Assembly (NCBI RefSeq): GCF_021531655.1
Contig: NZ_JADYUF010000001.1
Location: 62,001 to 126,000 of the forward strand
DNA from: Leyella stercorea
Lineage (GTDB): Bacteria; Bacteroidota; Bacteroidia; Bacteroidales; Bacteroidaceae
Length of the DNA: 64,000 nucleotides
Direction of reading: 5' to 3'
Shown here in pieces: positions 52,916 to 64,000 of the stretch; within the stretch, counting starts at the first letter, position 1, and each line of letters begins with the position of its first letter. Under the pieces are notes generated by a model. The model saw only the letters and a list, made by a program, of their open reading frames with translations, searched no databases and had not been told where the DNA came from. The position numbers and the translations under genes were made by a program.

Positions 52916-54024
52916 TTCATTCTTCCAAAGTTAACTCCTACATAAATGTTAAGGCTACCGAATATATTGTTGGTCGAGAACTTCGGCTTATGGTAGTTGT
53001 ACGTGTGGATTATGGCGTTGGCACCATAGTACCATCGCATATTGTTCCATACAATTCCGAAGCGTCCCACTCCGTCGATATTGAAGTTGTGGAAAGAGAA
53101 GTCCTTGAGTGTGAATGTAGAGTGATTGGTGTCGCTCGACGAACTTTTGTAGCCCAGAGCCAACGACAACGAGGCAGCCGCCAGCCAGTTGCGGGCAAAT
53201 ACCCAGTTGTAGCCGTATCCACCCGACAACGAAACATCGGTATATTTAATCTTCTTGAATTTCAATTCGGGGTCCATGTAGCGCTTGGCAGTCTCCTCGC
53301 CAAGGTTTTCGGCAACGATGTCGTACAGTTTCTCCCAGTCTATGCTTAGCGAGTGGCGGGTGTAGCCTATGCCGCACAAGGCAGAACCGCACGACTTGCG
53401 TTGTATTGTCGATTGGCTGAAGGCGGCAGGGTAGGAGAATCGCTTGTGATTGAAGATGTAATACATGTTGAATCCCTTGATACTCACGTTGATACCGTCG
53501 TAATTCGTGCCGTTTAACGTACGTGTGTTCACCTTGCCTTCGCTATCAAGTTGGGCTTTCGAAATCTTGTAGTCGTTGCCCGTCTTACGATAGAACAGGT
53601 CTACGCCAAGTTGTGAACTATAGATAGAGAGGTCAAGTTCGGTTCGCTTGTCTCCGCTGTTGATGTTCTTCAAGTCGAATGTGTAGCCCAGGAAAACCCA
53701 TCGCCAACCTAAGTACGGTCCGAGTTTGAAGGTCGGGAGCGGGGCGAAGGTGAAGTCGTTACCCATAGTCGACGCTATGCGGTAAATCTCATAAGTGTTG
53801 GTGTTTTGTAGCATAGCTGTGTAGTTGAACTTTTGAGGTTCGATATAGCACGTGTCTACTTCGCTGAAATTCCTCATAAACCTACCCAGGGTTCGGCCTA
53901 CTACACGGAAAAAAGTGTTGTGACGGTATTTTTGAGGCGCACTAATGGTGTCTGCCGCAGTTTGAGCCTTGGCAGACATTCCCGAAACACATACGGACAA
54001 CAATATTGTTATGGTTCTTTTCAA
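52912..54024 (-). CDS. DUF4421 outer-membrane protein, inverted copy
   Basis: Mirror copy of 35678-36790 with the same TTG start choice (54024, or 54030) and the same four-base overlap with the DUF1460 gene. Confidence 0.72.
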   Translation of the reverse strand: MKRTITILLSVCVSGMSAKAQTAADTISAPQKYRHNTFFRVVGRTLGRFMRNFSEVDTCYIEPQKFNYTAMLQNTNTYEIYRIASTMGNDFTFAPLPTFKLGPYLGWRWVFLGYTFDLKNINSGDKRTELDLSIYSSQLGVDLFYRKTGNDYKISKAQLDSEGKVNTRTLNGTNYDGINVSIKGFNMYYIFNHKRFSYPAAFSQSTIQRKSCGSALCGIGYTRHSLSIDWEKLYDIVAENLGEETAKRYMDPELKFKKIKYTDVSLSGGYGYNWVFARNWLAAASLSLALGYKSSSSDTNHSTFTLKDFSFHNFNIDGVGRFGIVWNNMRWYYGANAIIHTYNYHKPKFSTNNIFGSLNIYVGVNFGRMK

Positions 54025-54079
54025 ATACAAATCCTATAAGATTGTTATGTGGTTTTCTCGCTCTCTACAACGGTTTCGC

Positions 54080-55063
54080 TTATAGCTTACCCAGAATTCT
54101 GTCCATCACCCAATTGACTGGTGTGGCGCTCACGCTTGTGCATTGGCACACTCCCAAGCCTTGGAGGTGTTCAATTACAGAGCGAATGATAGGTAGCTGT
54201 ACGTAAGAAGGATTAGGCACGACGATGTTTGTCCGGCCTGCACTTGTCACCAGTTGTATAGGGGCGTAGTCGTAAACCGAAAACGACAACATGCCTTTGT
54301 CGCCAATAACCTCTATACGGTCTTCCTTGGCGCTTTGATGGCCTACGAAGCACCATGAACCGCTGCCTGGCAATCCGTTCTCGAAGAAGAAACTGGCACT
54401 TATGGAGTCCTCTGCCTTGTACAGATGTGCTCTGTTGGAGCAATATCCGTGAGCTCGTGTGATGACTCCGAATATATCCTGCAAGAGATCGAGCTGATGA
54501 GGAGCCAGGTCGTAGAAGTAGCCTCCTCCGGCAATGTCCGGTTGTAGTCGCCACGGCAGGTTGTGGGCATCCTGATAGTCAAGGTCTCTTGGCGGAACAG
54601 AGAAACGTATCTGGACATTTACGATTGTGCCTATAGTTCCTGAATTGATAATGTTCTTTACCTTCTGAAAATAAGGCAGATAACGTCTATAGTAAGCCAC
54701 AAAGCACGGCACACCCGTAATCTCGCTTATGCGGTTGATGCGGGCGCAGTCTTCATAGCTTGCAGCTAATGGTTTTTCTATATACACGGGTTTGCCAGCC
54801 TTCATTGCCATTATTGCAAATGTAGCGTGGCTTGAAGGCGGAGTGGCTATATATACGGCATTTACGTTAGGGTCGTCGATAAGTTCCTGTGGGTCTGTGT
54901 ACCACTTTTTTATATTATGGCGTTTGGCGTACGACTTTGCCTTTGCTTCATTACGGCTCATTACTGCCACCACGCTTGAGCCAGGCACCTCGTTGAATGC
55001 CGGTCCGGATTTCTTCTCGGTCACCTCGCCGCATCCGATAAATCCCCATCCTATTTGTTTCAT
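54080..55063 (-). CDS. Gfo/Idh/MocA oxidoreductase, inverted copy
   Basis: Mirror copy of 34639-35622; GFIGCG nucleotide loop and EKP (Lys97) are unchanged in the 327-residue product. Confidence 0.85.
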   Translation of the reverse strand: MKQIGWGFIGCGEVTEKKSGPAFNEVPGSSVVAVMSRNEAKAKSYAKRHNIKKWYTDPQELIDDPNVNAVYIATPPSSHATFAIMAMKAGKPVYIEKPLAASYEDCARINRISEITGVPCFVAYYRRYLPYFQKVKNIINSGTIGTIVNVQIRFSVPPRDLDYQDAHNLPWRLQPDIAGGGYFYDLAPHQLDLLQDIFGVITRAHGYCSNRAHLYKAEDSISASFFFENGLPGSGSWCFVGHQSAKEDRIEVIGDKGMLSFSVYDYAPIQLVTSAGRTNIVVPNPSYVQLPIIRSVIEHLQGLGVCQCTSVSATPVNWVMDRILGKL

Positions 55064-55089
55064 ATCTTAATAACTAAATCAAAACTCAT

Positions 55090-55133
55090 TATTGTCAACT
55101 GCTCAGGCTACGGCGAGGACGCCATAGCCTCCT
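55090..55133. repeat. Dispersed element, partial copy C, inverted
   Basis: Mirror of 34569-34612. In this orientation it reads from the ino1-like part (CAACTGCTCAGGCTACGGCG) to the hairpin. Confidence 0.75.
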
Positions 55134-55159
55134 ATAATTCAACACTCAACATTCAAAAT

Positions 55160-55939
55160 TCACTCGTGTTCTTCCAGCCATTTGTCAATCAGCATTCTTG
55201 CAAGGCTGAGTTTTTCGGGAATTGTAGGCAGATTGTTCTTGTTAAACCAGTTGCCGCGCGACAATTCCGACTCCTGTAACTTAAGGCCGCCTCCGTCGTA
55301 TTCGGCAAAGAAGCCAACCATGAGGCCGCAAGGGTAGGGCCATGGCTGCGACTTGAAGTATCTCAGATTTTTTATTGAGATGGACGCCTCTTCCCATACC
55401 TCACGTCTTACTGCCTCTTCGAGCGATTCGCCAGTCTCTACAAATCCGGCAATACATCCGTAGAAGTCGGTCTTGAAGTTTTTGGCGTGTACCAACAGCA
55501 GGTCGTCGCCACGGTTTATGAGTACGATTATGGCAGTAGCCAGTTGGGGCCAAATGGTCTTGCCGCAATTAGGGCATTTCTTTGAAATGTCTGTATCCAT
55601 CACCATAGGCGACCCGCATACGCCACAATATTGCGTGTTGCGGTCCCAGTAGAGCAGCTCATGGCATTTGCCGGCTTTCAGATAAAGAGGATGCGAAAGT
55701 TTGTAGAACGACTGTCGGAGACCGCACAATTCGAATGTGCCGTCTGTACAAGTCTGCACATCGTCTATCTGCAAGGCTTTCACCTTCTGCCCGCTGTCCA
55801 TAGGCGAAATGTCCATAATATGAGTATTGTGAGTGGTCGTGACGGGTGCTTGCTCGCAATACGGGATGGTAAAAGTACCATCCGCACATTTTTGTAGGAG
55901 AAGCTCCCCTTTATTGTTGAATACAAACCAGTAGTACAT
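55160..55939 (-). CDS. nudC: NAD(+) diphosphatase, inverted copy
   Basis: Mirror copy of 33763-34542. Zinc ribbon, NUDIX box and SQPWP signature are identical. It is divergent from the second nhaD, as in the left arm. Confidence 0.9.
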   Translation of the reverse strand: MYYWFVFNNKGELLLQKCADGTFTIPYCEQAPVTTTHNTHIMDISPMDSGQKVKALQIDDVQTCTDGTFELCGLRQSFYKLSHPLYLKAGKCHELLYWDRNTQYCGVCGSPMVMDTDISKKCPNCGKTIWPQLATAIIVLINRGDDLLLVHAKNFKTDFYGCIAGFVETGESLEEAVRREVWEEASISIKNLRYFKSQPWPYPCGLMVGFFAEYDGGGLKLQESELSRGNWFNKNNLPTIPEKLSLARMLIDKWLEEHE

Positions 55940-56148
55940 AGTAATGTTTTAAAAAGGTTATATTTTAAATACAAAGGTACTTATTTTTTTATATTAAGAA
56001 TAAAAACATGACCTATATTTTATTAAAAGATAGAGGCTTATTGCATTTGAATCAAATCTCTGTTAACTATTTTTATTTTTTAGATTTAAAACTTGTGCAG
56101 TTCAGATATTTTTGTACCTTTGCAACCGATAAATCTAATATACAGCTT

Positions 56149-57522
56149 ATGACTCTTGTCATCATAACAATAATACTAATTGGCTATTTCTTGATAGCGA
56201 CAGAGAAATTTACCAATGTAAACAAAGCTGCGGTTGCCATCTTTGTAGGGACGCTTGGCTGGATACTTTACATTTGTTATGGATCGGATTTTGTTATGGG
56301 ACAGCACGCCAAGGACTACGCTTCGTTCTTGGATGGCGCACCGGCTTCGTCGGCTGCCGTAAAGCAGTATATTTTTCAGAATCTTTTCTTGAAATATGTG
56401 GGCAGAGCGTCTGAGATTGTTCTCTTCTTGCTTTCTACTATGACGATAGTGGAGATATTGCAGAACAACGGATGCTTCGACTTTATCTCACAGATGCTGC
56501 GTACGCGTAGCGGCAAGAGGATGCTTTGGACCTTGTCGGCAATTACATTCTTGATTTCGGCAAACCTCGACAACCTTACGGCGACTGTTATGATGCTTAC
56601 CATTATGCATGCCATTGTGAGCAGACAGAGGCAGCGTGTCATCTTCGGATGTGCCATTGTTTTGTCGGCAAATTGTGGTGGTGCACTTACGGTTATAGGC
56701 GACCCTACGGGGCTCGTGCTTTGGAATATCGGCGCAGTAACAGCTACCAACTATTCTTTGACGATGGCTCTGCCGTGTCTTATAGCATGGCTCTTCCCGA
56801 TACTTTGGCTGCAACGTGGCTTGCCGCGACGTATTGAGACCGAATGGATTACGATGCCTTATCGTGGCGATGATACCAATCTTAACCTGTGGCAGAGAGC
56901 CTTGATGCTGTTTGTCGGGATTGGCGGATTGTGGTTTATTCCTACATTCCATAACATTACTAAGCTTAGTCCGTTCCTTGGTGCGATGTGCGTACTGTCG
57001 CTATTGTGGATTGTCAACGAACTGATGAATCGCAAGCTGATGAATGCCGACCAGATGATACAGCGTCGTGTGCCGCGAGTGCTACAATATGGCGTAATTC
57101 AGATGATACTGTTCGTACTGGGCATTATGCTTGCGCTTGGAGTGGTACGCGAGACGGGATTCCTGAACAGAGTGGATGCTTTTATGGGTGGTATTGCCGA
57201 CAATATGCTGGTAGTGGGTTTTGCCACTCAGATTGTAGGTAGCGTATTGGACAATTTCGCAACACTTATGTCTATGGTTTCGTTGCACGATGTTGCCGAA
57301 ACGGGCAGTAATCTTGCGCTTTATGGACAGAATGGAGCCTATTGGAAGATTGTAGCATATGCGGCTGCTATGGGAGGCAACATTCTGTGTATAGGATCTA
57401 TGAGCGGACTTGCCCTGATGAAGATGGAACGCATAAAGCTCAATTGGTACTTCGTCAATGTGGGTTGGGTTTCGTTCGTTGCGTCTATAGCAGGTATGGT
57501 TTGTTTGTGGCTGCTGGTATAA
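56149..57522 (+). CDS. nhaD: NhaD-type sodium/proton antiporter, inverted copy
   Basis: Mirror copy of 32180-33553. The start at 56149 (MTLVIITI) is preceded by the -7 box TACCTTTG at 56115-56122, which supports the shorter form over a start at 56008. Confidence 0.83.
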   Translation: MTLVIITIILIGYFLIATEKFTNVNKAAVAIFVGTLGWILYICYGSDFVMGQHAKDYASFLDGAPASSAAVKQYIFQNLFLKYVGRASEIVLFLLSTMTIVEILQNNGCFDFISQMLRTRSGKRMLWTLSAITFLISANLDNLTATVMMLTIMHAIVSRQRQRVIFGCAIVLSANCGGALTVIGDPTGLVLWNIGAVTATNYSLTMALPCLIAWLFPILWLQRGLPRRIETEWITMPYRGDDTNLNLWQRALMLFVGIGGLWFIPTFHNITKLSPFLGAMCVLSLLWIVNELMNRKLMNADQMIQRRVPRVLQYGVIQMILFVLGIMLALGVVRETGFLNRVDAFMGGIADNMLVVGFATQIVGSVLDNFATLMSMVSLHDVAETGSNLALYGQNGAYWKIVAYAAAMGGNILCIGSMSGLALMKMERIKLNWYFVNVGWVSFVASIAGMVCLWLLV

Positions 57523-57631
57523 TGCCCTTACATTATGAATGCTCTTATATAAATACCCTATTAACACCCCATAAAAAAACACCCTAATACTTTAACGGAA
57601 AATTTAATAATCTTAAATACAAAAAAATCGT

Positions 57632-58609
57632 ATGGCTAAAATTCAGACAATTGGAATCTTGACTTCCGGTGGCGATGCCCCGGGAATGAATGCTGCAATT
57701 CGTGCCGTGACTCGTGCGGGTATATGCAATGGATTTAATATAAAAGGTATCTATCGTGGTTACGATGGTCTTATAAATGGCGATATTGAGGATTTTACAA
57801 CCGAAAACGTTAGTGGTATAATTATGTCGGGTGGTACAATCCTTAAGACAGCACGTTGCAAGGAATTTACTACCGATGAGGGCAAGGAGAAGGCTTATGA
57901 GCAGATTAAGGCTCATGGTATTGATGCTTTGGTTGTTATCGGTGGTAACGGTTCGTTGACTGGTGCTATGGAGTTTGCCAAAAAGTATGACATCTGCTGC
58001 ATTGGCTTGCCGGGCACTATCGACAACGACCTCTATGGTACAGATTCAACCATTGGTTACGACACTACTATGAATACCATCGTAGAATGTGTTGACCGCA
58101 TCCGCGACACAGCCCAGAGCCATGAGCGTATTTTCTTTATTGAGGTGATGGGACGTGATGCTGGTTTCCTCGCACAGAACTCTGCCATTGCAAGTGGTGC
58201 CGAGGCAGCCATTATTCCTGAAGACTCTACCGACGTTGACCAGTTGGCACGCTTCATGGAGCGTGGCATCCGTAAGTCGAAGAAGAGCTGCATCGTAATC
58301 GTTTCGGAAAGCCCGAAGTGTGGCGCCATGTATTATGCCGAGCGCGTGAAGAACGAGTTCCCGCAGTACGATGTACGTGTGTCTATTCTCGGACACTTGC
58401 AGCGTGGCGGACGTCCAAGCGCTCACGACCGTATCCTTGCTTCCCGTACTGGTGTAGGTGCCATCGAGGCAATACTACAGGGCCAGCGCAACGTGATGAT
58501 TGGTGTGCGCAACAACGAGATAGTGTACGTACCCCTGAGCGAAGCCATTCGTAGTGACAAGCCGTTCGACCGCAAGCTCATCAAGGTGCTCGACGAACTG
58601 AGCATCTAA
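57632..58609 (+). CDS. pfkA: 6-phosphofructokinase, inverted copy
   Basis: Mirror copy of 31093-32070, including the unusual GGNGS motif: the codons GGT GGT AAC GGT TCG are readable directly near 57940. Confidence 0.88.
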   Translation: MAKIQTIGILTSGGDAPGMNAAIRAVTRAGICNGFNIKGIYRGYDGLINGDIEDFTTENVSGIIMSGGTILKTARCKEFTTDEGKEKAYEQIKAHGIDALVVIGGNGSLTGAMEFAKKYDICCIGLPGTIDNDLYGTDSTIGYDTTMNTIVECVDRIRDTAQSHERIFFIEVMGRDAGFLAQNSAIASGAEAAIIPEDSTDVDQLARFMERGIRKSKKSCIVIVSESPKCGAMYYAERVKNEFPQYDVRVSILGHLQRGGRPSAHDRILASRTGVGAIEAILQGQRNVMIGVRNNEIVYVPLSEAIRSDKPFDRKLIKVLDELSI

Positions 58610-58687
58610 AAGTGGTCGATTTACACTACAAAAATGGCATATTTGGAAAGAAAAAGTACAATAAAGATTAAATATTCTTTCGTATAA

Positions 58688-60265
<1,578 letters not shown>

Positions 60266-60294
60266 TCTGCTTACACACTAAATACTTGTAAACT

Positions 60295-60537
60295 ATGAGT
60301 TTGAGTTTAAGAATCGTCTCTCCAGAGAAGGTGGAGTTTGTAGGAACGGTCGACCGTGTTGTCGTGCCGGGTGCAAGCGGCGAGTTTGAGATACTCCCCA
60401 ATCACGCTCCTATAATCTCTACACTCAACAGCGGACGTATTGCTTTTTTTGACTCTGAAGGCGAGCATGAGGTGAAGGCAATGGGCGGTTTCGTTGAAGT
60501 GCAGAAGAACAGCGTCAATGTTTGTGTTGAACTTTAA
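60295..60537 (+). CDS. atpC: ATP synthase F1 subunit epsilon (short), inverted copy
   Basis: Mirror copy of 29165-29407; again 80 residues without the inhibitory C-terminal helices. Confidence 0.9.
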   Translation: MSLSLRIVSPEKVEFVGTVDRVVVPGASGEFEILPNHAPIISTLNSGRIAFFDSEGEHEVKAMGGFVEVQKNSVNVCVEL

Positions 60538-60552
60538 TGAAACCCGGTTGAC

Positions 60553-60981
60553 ATGTTGAAAAATACAGAGATAGCTAAATTGAGCCGACGCTATGCTGTG
60601 CAGACCGTTGTGGCTGTTGCGGTATTGTCGTTGGCAGTTCTTTCCCTGCAGATGTTCGCTCATGTTGACGGACTTGTCCCGCCTCTTGTAGTGAGTGCAT
60701 TGTTCGCCCTTGTGGTGGAGCTTGCCGACATTTTCATATGGAAAAGGATAGCCGTGGCAAATCAGAATATGCTTCCGACATTCTTTTCGGCCGTGTCCGG
60801 ATTCCGTATGTTGTTGGCTCTCTTCACGCTTGTAGGATGCTACATTGCCGTAGGTCGCGATGCGATGCTCGAATACTGTCTGGTGTTTATGGCTTTCTAT
60901 TTATGGATGATTTTCCACCATTCAGCATTCTTCTCGCACGTCACCAATTCGCATATTGAGTGTGACAAAGATAATAAATAA
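60553..60981 (+). CDS. ATP synthase-associated membrane protein, inverted copy
   Basis: Mirror copy of 28721-29149; four hydrophobic segments, located between atpC and atpB. Confidence 0.72.
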   Translation: MLKNTEIAKLSRRYAVQTVVAVAVLSLAVLSLQMFAHVDGLVPPLVVSALFALVVELADIFIWKRIAVANQNMLPTFFSAVSGFRMLLALFTLVGCYIAVGRDAMLEYCLVFMAFYLWMIFHHSAFFSHVTNSHIECDKDNK

Positions 60982-60987
60982 ACGATA

Positions 60988-62043
60988 ATGAAACAGATAA
61001 AGTCATTATTACTTCTCTTGGTATTGGCATTGATGCCAGCCTTCGCTTCAGCGGGAGAAGCAGGCCACGACGGCAAGTCGCTCGACATCCCTACAACGGT
61101 ACTTGAGCACCTGTCCGACTCGTATGAGTGGCACATAGCTTCTTACGAGGGCAAGAGTCTGAGCATTCCGTTGCCGATAATCGTCAGAAGCTCCAATACC
61201 GGAGAGTGGACGTTCTGCACAGAGAGCAGTCTGCCGGAGAACTATTACTTCGACGCAGAGCATCACGGCAAAATCTACGAGAACATGCCCGATGGCTCAA
61301 AGGTGCGCCCGCTCGACCTCAGCATCACCAAGACCGTGGCTCAGATATGGATAGTAGTGTTCATTCTGATAGCCGTGTTCCTTTCATGTGCTCGCTGGTA
61401 CAAGGGCAAGGACGAGAGAAGTGAGGCTCCTGGCGGATTTGTCGGAATGATGGAGATGTTCGTCATGACCATCTACGACGACGTTATCAAGGCGTCGATA
61501 GGCGAGAAGCACTTCAAGCCGTTCGCACCATACCTGCTCACGGTGTTCTTCTTCATCTTCACGACAAACATTCTCGGTTTGCTTCCGATATTCCCGGGTG
61601 GCGCCAACGTTACGGGCAACATCAACGTTACGTTCTTCCTTGCCATCTGCACCATGATTGCCATCAACCTCTTCGGCAACAAGGCGTATTGGAAAGATAT
61701 CTTCTGGCCCCATGTGCCGGTATTCCTCAAGGCTTATCCGGTGCCTTTGATGCCAGTCATAGAGTTCTTCGGCGTTTTCACCAAGCCGTTCGCTCTTATG
61801 GTTCGTCTCTTTGCCAACATGATGGCAGGTCACGCAATCATCCTGAGCTTCACATGCGTCATCTTCCTCGGATGGTCGATGGGCGTTGGCTACGGTATAG
61901 GTTTGAACCTCGTAAGTGCCATAATGATGCTCTTCATGAACTGTCTTGAAGTGCTTGTGGCATTCATTCAGGCTTATGTCTTCACCTTGTTGAGTGCCGT
62001 GTTCATCGGTCTGGCTCAGAAGGAAGAGGAGGCAGAGGCTTAA
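60988..62043 (+). CDS. atpB: ATP synthase F0 subunit a, inverted copy
   Basis: Mirror copy of 27659-28714 with the N-terminal signal-like extension and the stator arginine in MVRLFANMMAGHA. Confidence 0.92.
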   Translation: MKQIKSLLLLLVLALMPAFASAGEAGHDGKSLDIPTTVLEHLSDSYEWHIASYEGKSLSIPLPIIVRSSNTGEWTFCTESSLPENYYFDAEHHGKIYENMPDGSKVRPLDLSITKTVAQIWIVVFILIAVFLSCARWYKGKDERSEAPGGFVGMMEMFVMTIYDDVIKASIGEKHFKPFAPYLLTVFFFIFTTNILGLLPIFPGGANVTGNINVTFFLAICTMIAINLFGNKAYWKDIFWPHVPVFLKAYPVPLMPVIEFFGVFTKPFALMVRLFANMMAGHAIILSFTCVIFLGWSMGVGYGIGLNLVSAIMMLFMNCLEVLVAFIQAYVFTLLSAVFIGLAQKEEEAEA

Positions 62044-62086
62044 CAACAGAATAAACAATAAAAAAATAACAACTTAAAAAAATTAA

Positions 62087-62335
<249 letters not shown>

Positions 62336-62386
62336 GGTGTTGCGCTCTTACGTAAATAGCAACAAAGAGTTCGTAAAATATTGCAA

Positions 62387-62905
62387 ATGGATTTTAGTAC
62401 ATTGCCATCAATATTGACTCCTGACCTTGGACTCCTCTTTTGGATGCTTTTGGCATTCCTTGTGGTGTTCTTCGTGCTCGCCAAGTTCGGCTTCCCGTCT
62501 ATCATAATCATGGTAGACAAGCGCAAGAAGTACATCGACGAGAGCCTGTCCAAGGCGCAGAAGGCCGCTGCCCAGCTTGAGAACATCAAGCAGGAGAGCG
62601 ACGCGATGCTTCAGGAAGCACGGGAGAAGCAGGCCGTAATACTCAAGGAGGCCGCCACAACCCGTGAGGCTATCGTGGCACAGGCACAGGAGAAGGCTCG
62701 CGAGGAGAGTGTCCGCATCATCAACGATGCCAAGGCCGAGATTGAAAGCCAAAAACAGGCTGCAATCAGCGAGATTCGCCAGCAGGTAGCTGCGTTGAGT
62801 GTTGAGATTTCGGAGAAGGTCTTGCGCCAGAAGCTCGGCACTGATAAGGCACAGATGGATTACATTAACCAGATGCTTGATGAAGTTACAGCCAATAATA
62901 AATAA
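62387..62905 (+). CDS. atpF: ATP synthase F0 subunit b, inverted copy
   Basis: Mirror copy of 26797-27315. The sequence TTGCAAATG at the start shows both the in-frame TTG (62381) and the preferred ATG (62387). Confidence 0.9.
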   Translation: MDFSTLPSILTPDLGLLFWMLLAFLVVFFVLAKFGFPSIIIMVDKRKKYIDESLSKAQKAAAQLENIKQESDAMLQEAREKQAVILKEAATTREAIVAQAQEKAREESVRIINDAKAEIESQKQAAISEIRQQVAALSVEISEKVLRQKLGTDKAQMDYINQMLDEVTANNK

Positions 62906-62914
62906 GTATAAGCT

Positions 62915-63448
62915 ATGGATTTAGGATTAATATCGGTCAGATATGCACGCGCCTTGCTCAAGGCGGGCATTGAGGCTAAGGAGGCCGACAAGGTGTATGC
63001 CGACATGCAGAGCCTTGCCCATTGCTACTCCACGACGCCTGCGCTGAGGATTACGATAGATAATCCCATGCTCTCGAAGAAGCAGAAGGAGAGTCTGCTC
63101 CTCACGGCTGCAGCCGGAGGATCGTGCGACCTGACAAAGCGTTTTGTCGCCCTTGTGCTCAAAGAAGACCGTGAGAGTATCATGCAATTCATCGCCAACT
63201 CGTTTGTTACTCTGTACAGAAAGCATAACAATCTAATCAGTGCTAAACTAACGACTGCCTGCACCATCGACTCCGCTACGGAGAAGAAGATGCGACAGTT
63301 GGTTGAGGGAAGGACAAATGGTACGGTTGAGTTCCAGACCGAGGTAAATCCTAACATCATAGGTGGATTCGTGCTCGAGTACGACACCTATCGTATGGAT
63401 GCCAGCGTAAAGAAGCAGCTCAACACCATTCTGTCACAGCTTAATTAA
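62915..63448 (+). CDS. atpH: ATP synthase F1 subunit delta, inverted copy
   Basis: Mirror copy of 26254-26787, identical over 177 residues, 9 bases after atpF. Confidence 0.9.
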   Translation: MDLGLISVRYARALLKAGIEAKEADKVYADMQSLAHCYSTTPALRITIDNPMLSKKQKESLLLTAAAGGSCDLTKRFVALVLKEDRESIMQFIANSFVTLYRKHNNLISAKLTTACTIDSATEKKMRQLVEGRTNGTVEFQTEVNPNIIGGFVLEYDTYRMDASVKKQLNTILSQLN

Positions 63449-63468
63449 TTAACTTTTTTCAGAAGTAT

Positions 63469-64000
63469 ATGTCAGATAAAATAAAACCAAGCGAAGTGTC
63501 ACAGGTACTTCTCGAGCAGCTACAGGGCATCAACAACAGCCAGCAGTTTGACGAGGTGGGTACTGTGCTTGAGGTGAGCGACGGTGTGGCCCGTATCTAC
63601 GGACTCCGCAACGCCGAGGCCAACGAGCTTCTCGAGTTCGAGAACGGCACTATGGCTATCGTGATGAACCTTGAGGAGGACAACGTGGGTTGTGTGCTTC
63701 TGGGTTCTACCGAAGGCATCAAGGAGGGCATGGTAGTAAAGCGTACCAAGCGCATCGCTTCTATCCGTGTCAACGACAATATGCTCGGACGTGTCATCAA
63801 TCCGCTCGGACAGGCCATCGACGGCAAGGGCGAGATTGACATGACAGGTGCTTTCGAGATGCCGCTCGACCGCAAGGCTCCGGGCGTTATCTATCGCCAG
63901 CCCGTTAAGGAACCGTTGCAGACAGGCTTGAAGTCGGTCGACTCAATGATTCCTATCGGACGTGGACAGCGTGAGCTTATCATCGGCGACCGTCAGACAG
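63469..64000 (+). CDS. atpA: ATP synthase F1 subunit alpha, inverted copy, cut by window end
   Basis: Mirror of the first 532 bases of atpA at 25702-26233. The window ends within the P-loop (after GDRQT), so it cannot be seen whether the copy continues, or whether atpG is also duplicated. Confidence 0.9.
   Translation, partial: MSDKIKPSEVSQVLLEQLQGINNSQQFDEVGTVLEVSDGVARIYGLRNAEANELLEFENGTMAIVMNLEEDNVGCVLLGSTEGIKEGMVVKRTKRIASIRVNDNMLGRVINPLGQAIDGKGEIDMTGAFEMPLDRKAPGVIYRQPVKEPLQTGLKSVDSMIPIGRGQRELIIGDRQT

Overview
The window looks like a chromosomal contig from a Bacteroidales bacterium, most likely of the Prevotella/Segatella group. The grounds are: promoters of the Bacteroidetes sigma type (TTTG, 19-20 bases, then TAnnTTTG); no obvious Shine-Dalgarno sequences; an ATP synthase operon in the Bacteroidetes order (beta, epsilon, membrane protein, a, c, b, delta, alpha, gamma); and Bacteroidetes families such as DUF4491, DUF4421, DUF1460, DUF2723 and the CCDC81-type HU plus SPOR protein. 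Species cannot be fixed without a database search.

The dominant structure is one huge inverted repeat. Bases 25702-44755 and 44947-64000 are reverse complements (position p pairs with 89702-p) around a 191-base non-palindromic loop at 44756-44946. Every gene compared is identical in the two arms, and pairing holds to the last base of the window, so the repeat probably runs further. The arms carry normally single-copy genes (most of the ATP synthase operon, pfkA, queG). A fold-back chimera or assembly mis-join at a natural head-to-head pair of REP-like repeats is the most economical explanation; a very recent real inverted duplication is the alternative. If it is an artefact, everything right of about 44946 is a copy, not extra gene content.

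Unique part, left to right. 1-10.3 kb: the end of a malic enzyme, ispE, a NUDIX hydrolase, a response regulator with a membrane protein, a PiT phosphate transporter, a tiny membrane protein, a BadF/NAGK-type sugar kinase, and pyruvate phosphate dikinase. 10.3-13.7 kb is accessory-like: a gene-poor stretch with a helically phased repeat array and hairpins; then a NUDIX/winged-helix regulator whose promoter contains two identical 17-base palindromes; then a fused macro-like/ADP-ribosylglycohydrolase protein, a truncated radical-SAM gene and a 22-base tandem repeat. 13.7-18.5 kb: an exported protein ending in a C2H2 zinc finger, a zinc alcohol dehydrogenase, pabB and an S37-type exported peptidase. 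18.5-23.4 kb: a broken ino1, dispersed repeats on both sides of infC-rpmI-rplT and DUF4491-rlmH, then lrgAB.

Arms (described on the left): the ATP synthase operon, pfkA, an NhaD-type antiporter, nudC, a Gfo/Idh oxidoreductase, DUF4421 and DUF1460 envelope proteins, queG, a polysaccharide deacetylase overlapping a large DUF2723 membrane protein, a SPOR protein and an FHA protein. The candidate for a less described system is the NAD/ADP-ribose operon at 10.97-13.6 kb: a self-regulated NUDIX regulator, a two-domain ADP-ribose-processing enzyme and a lost radical-SAM partner.
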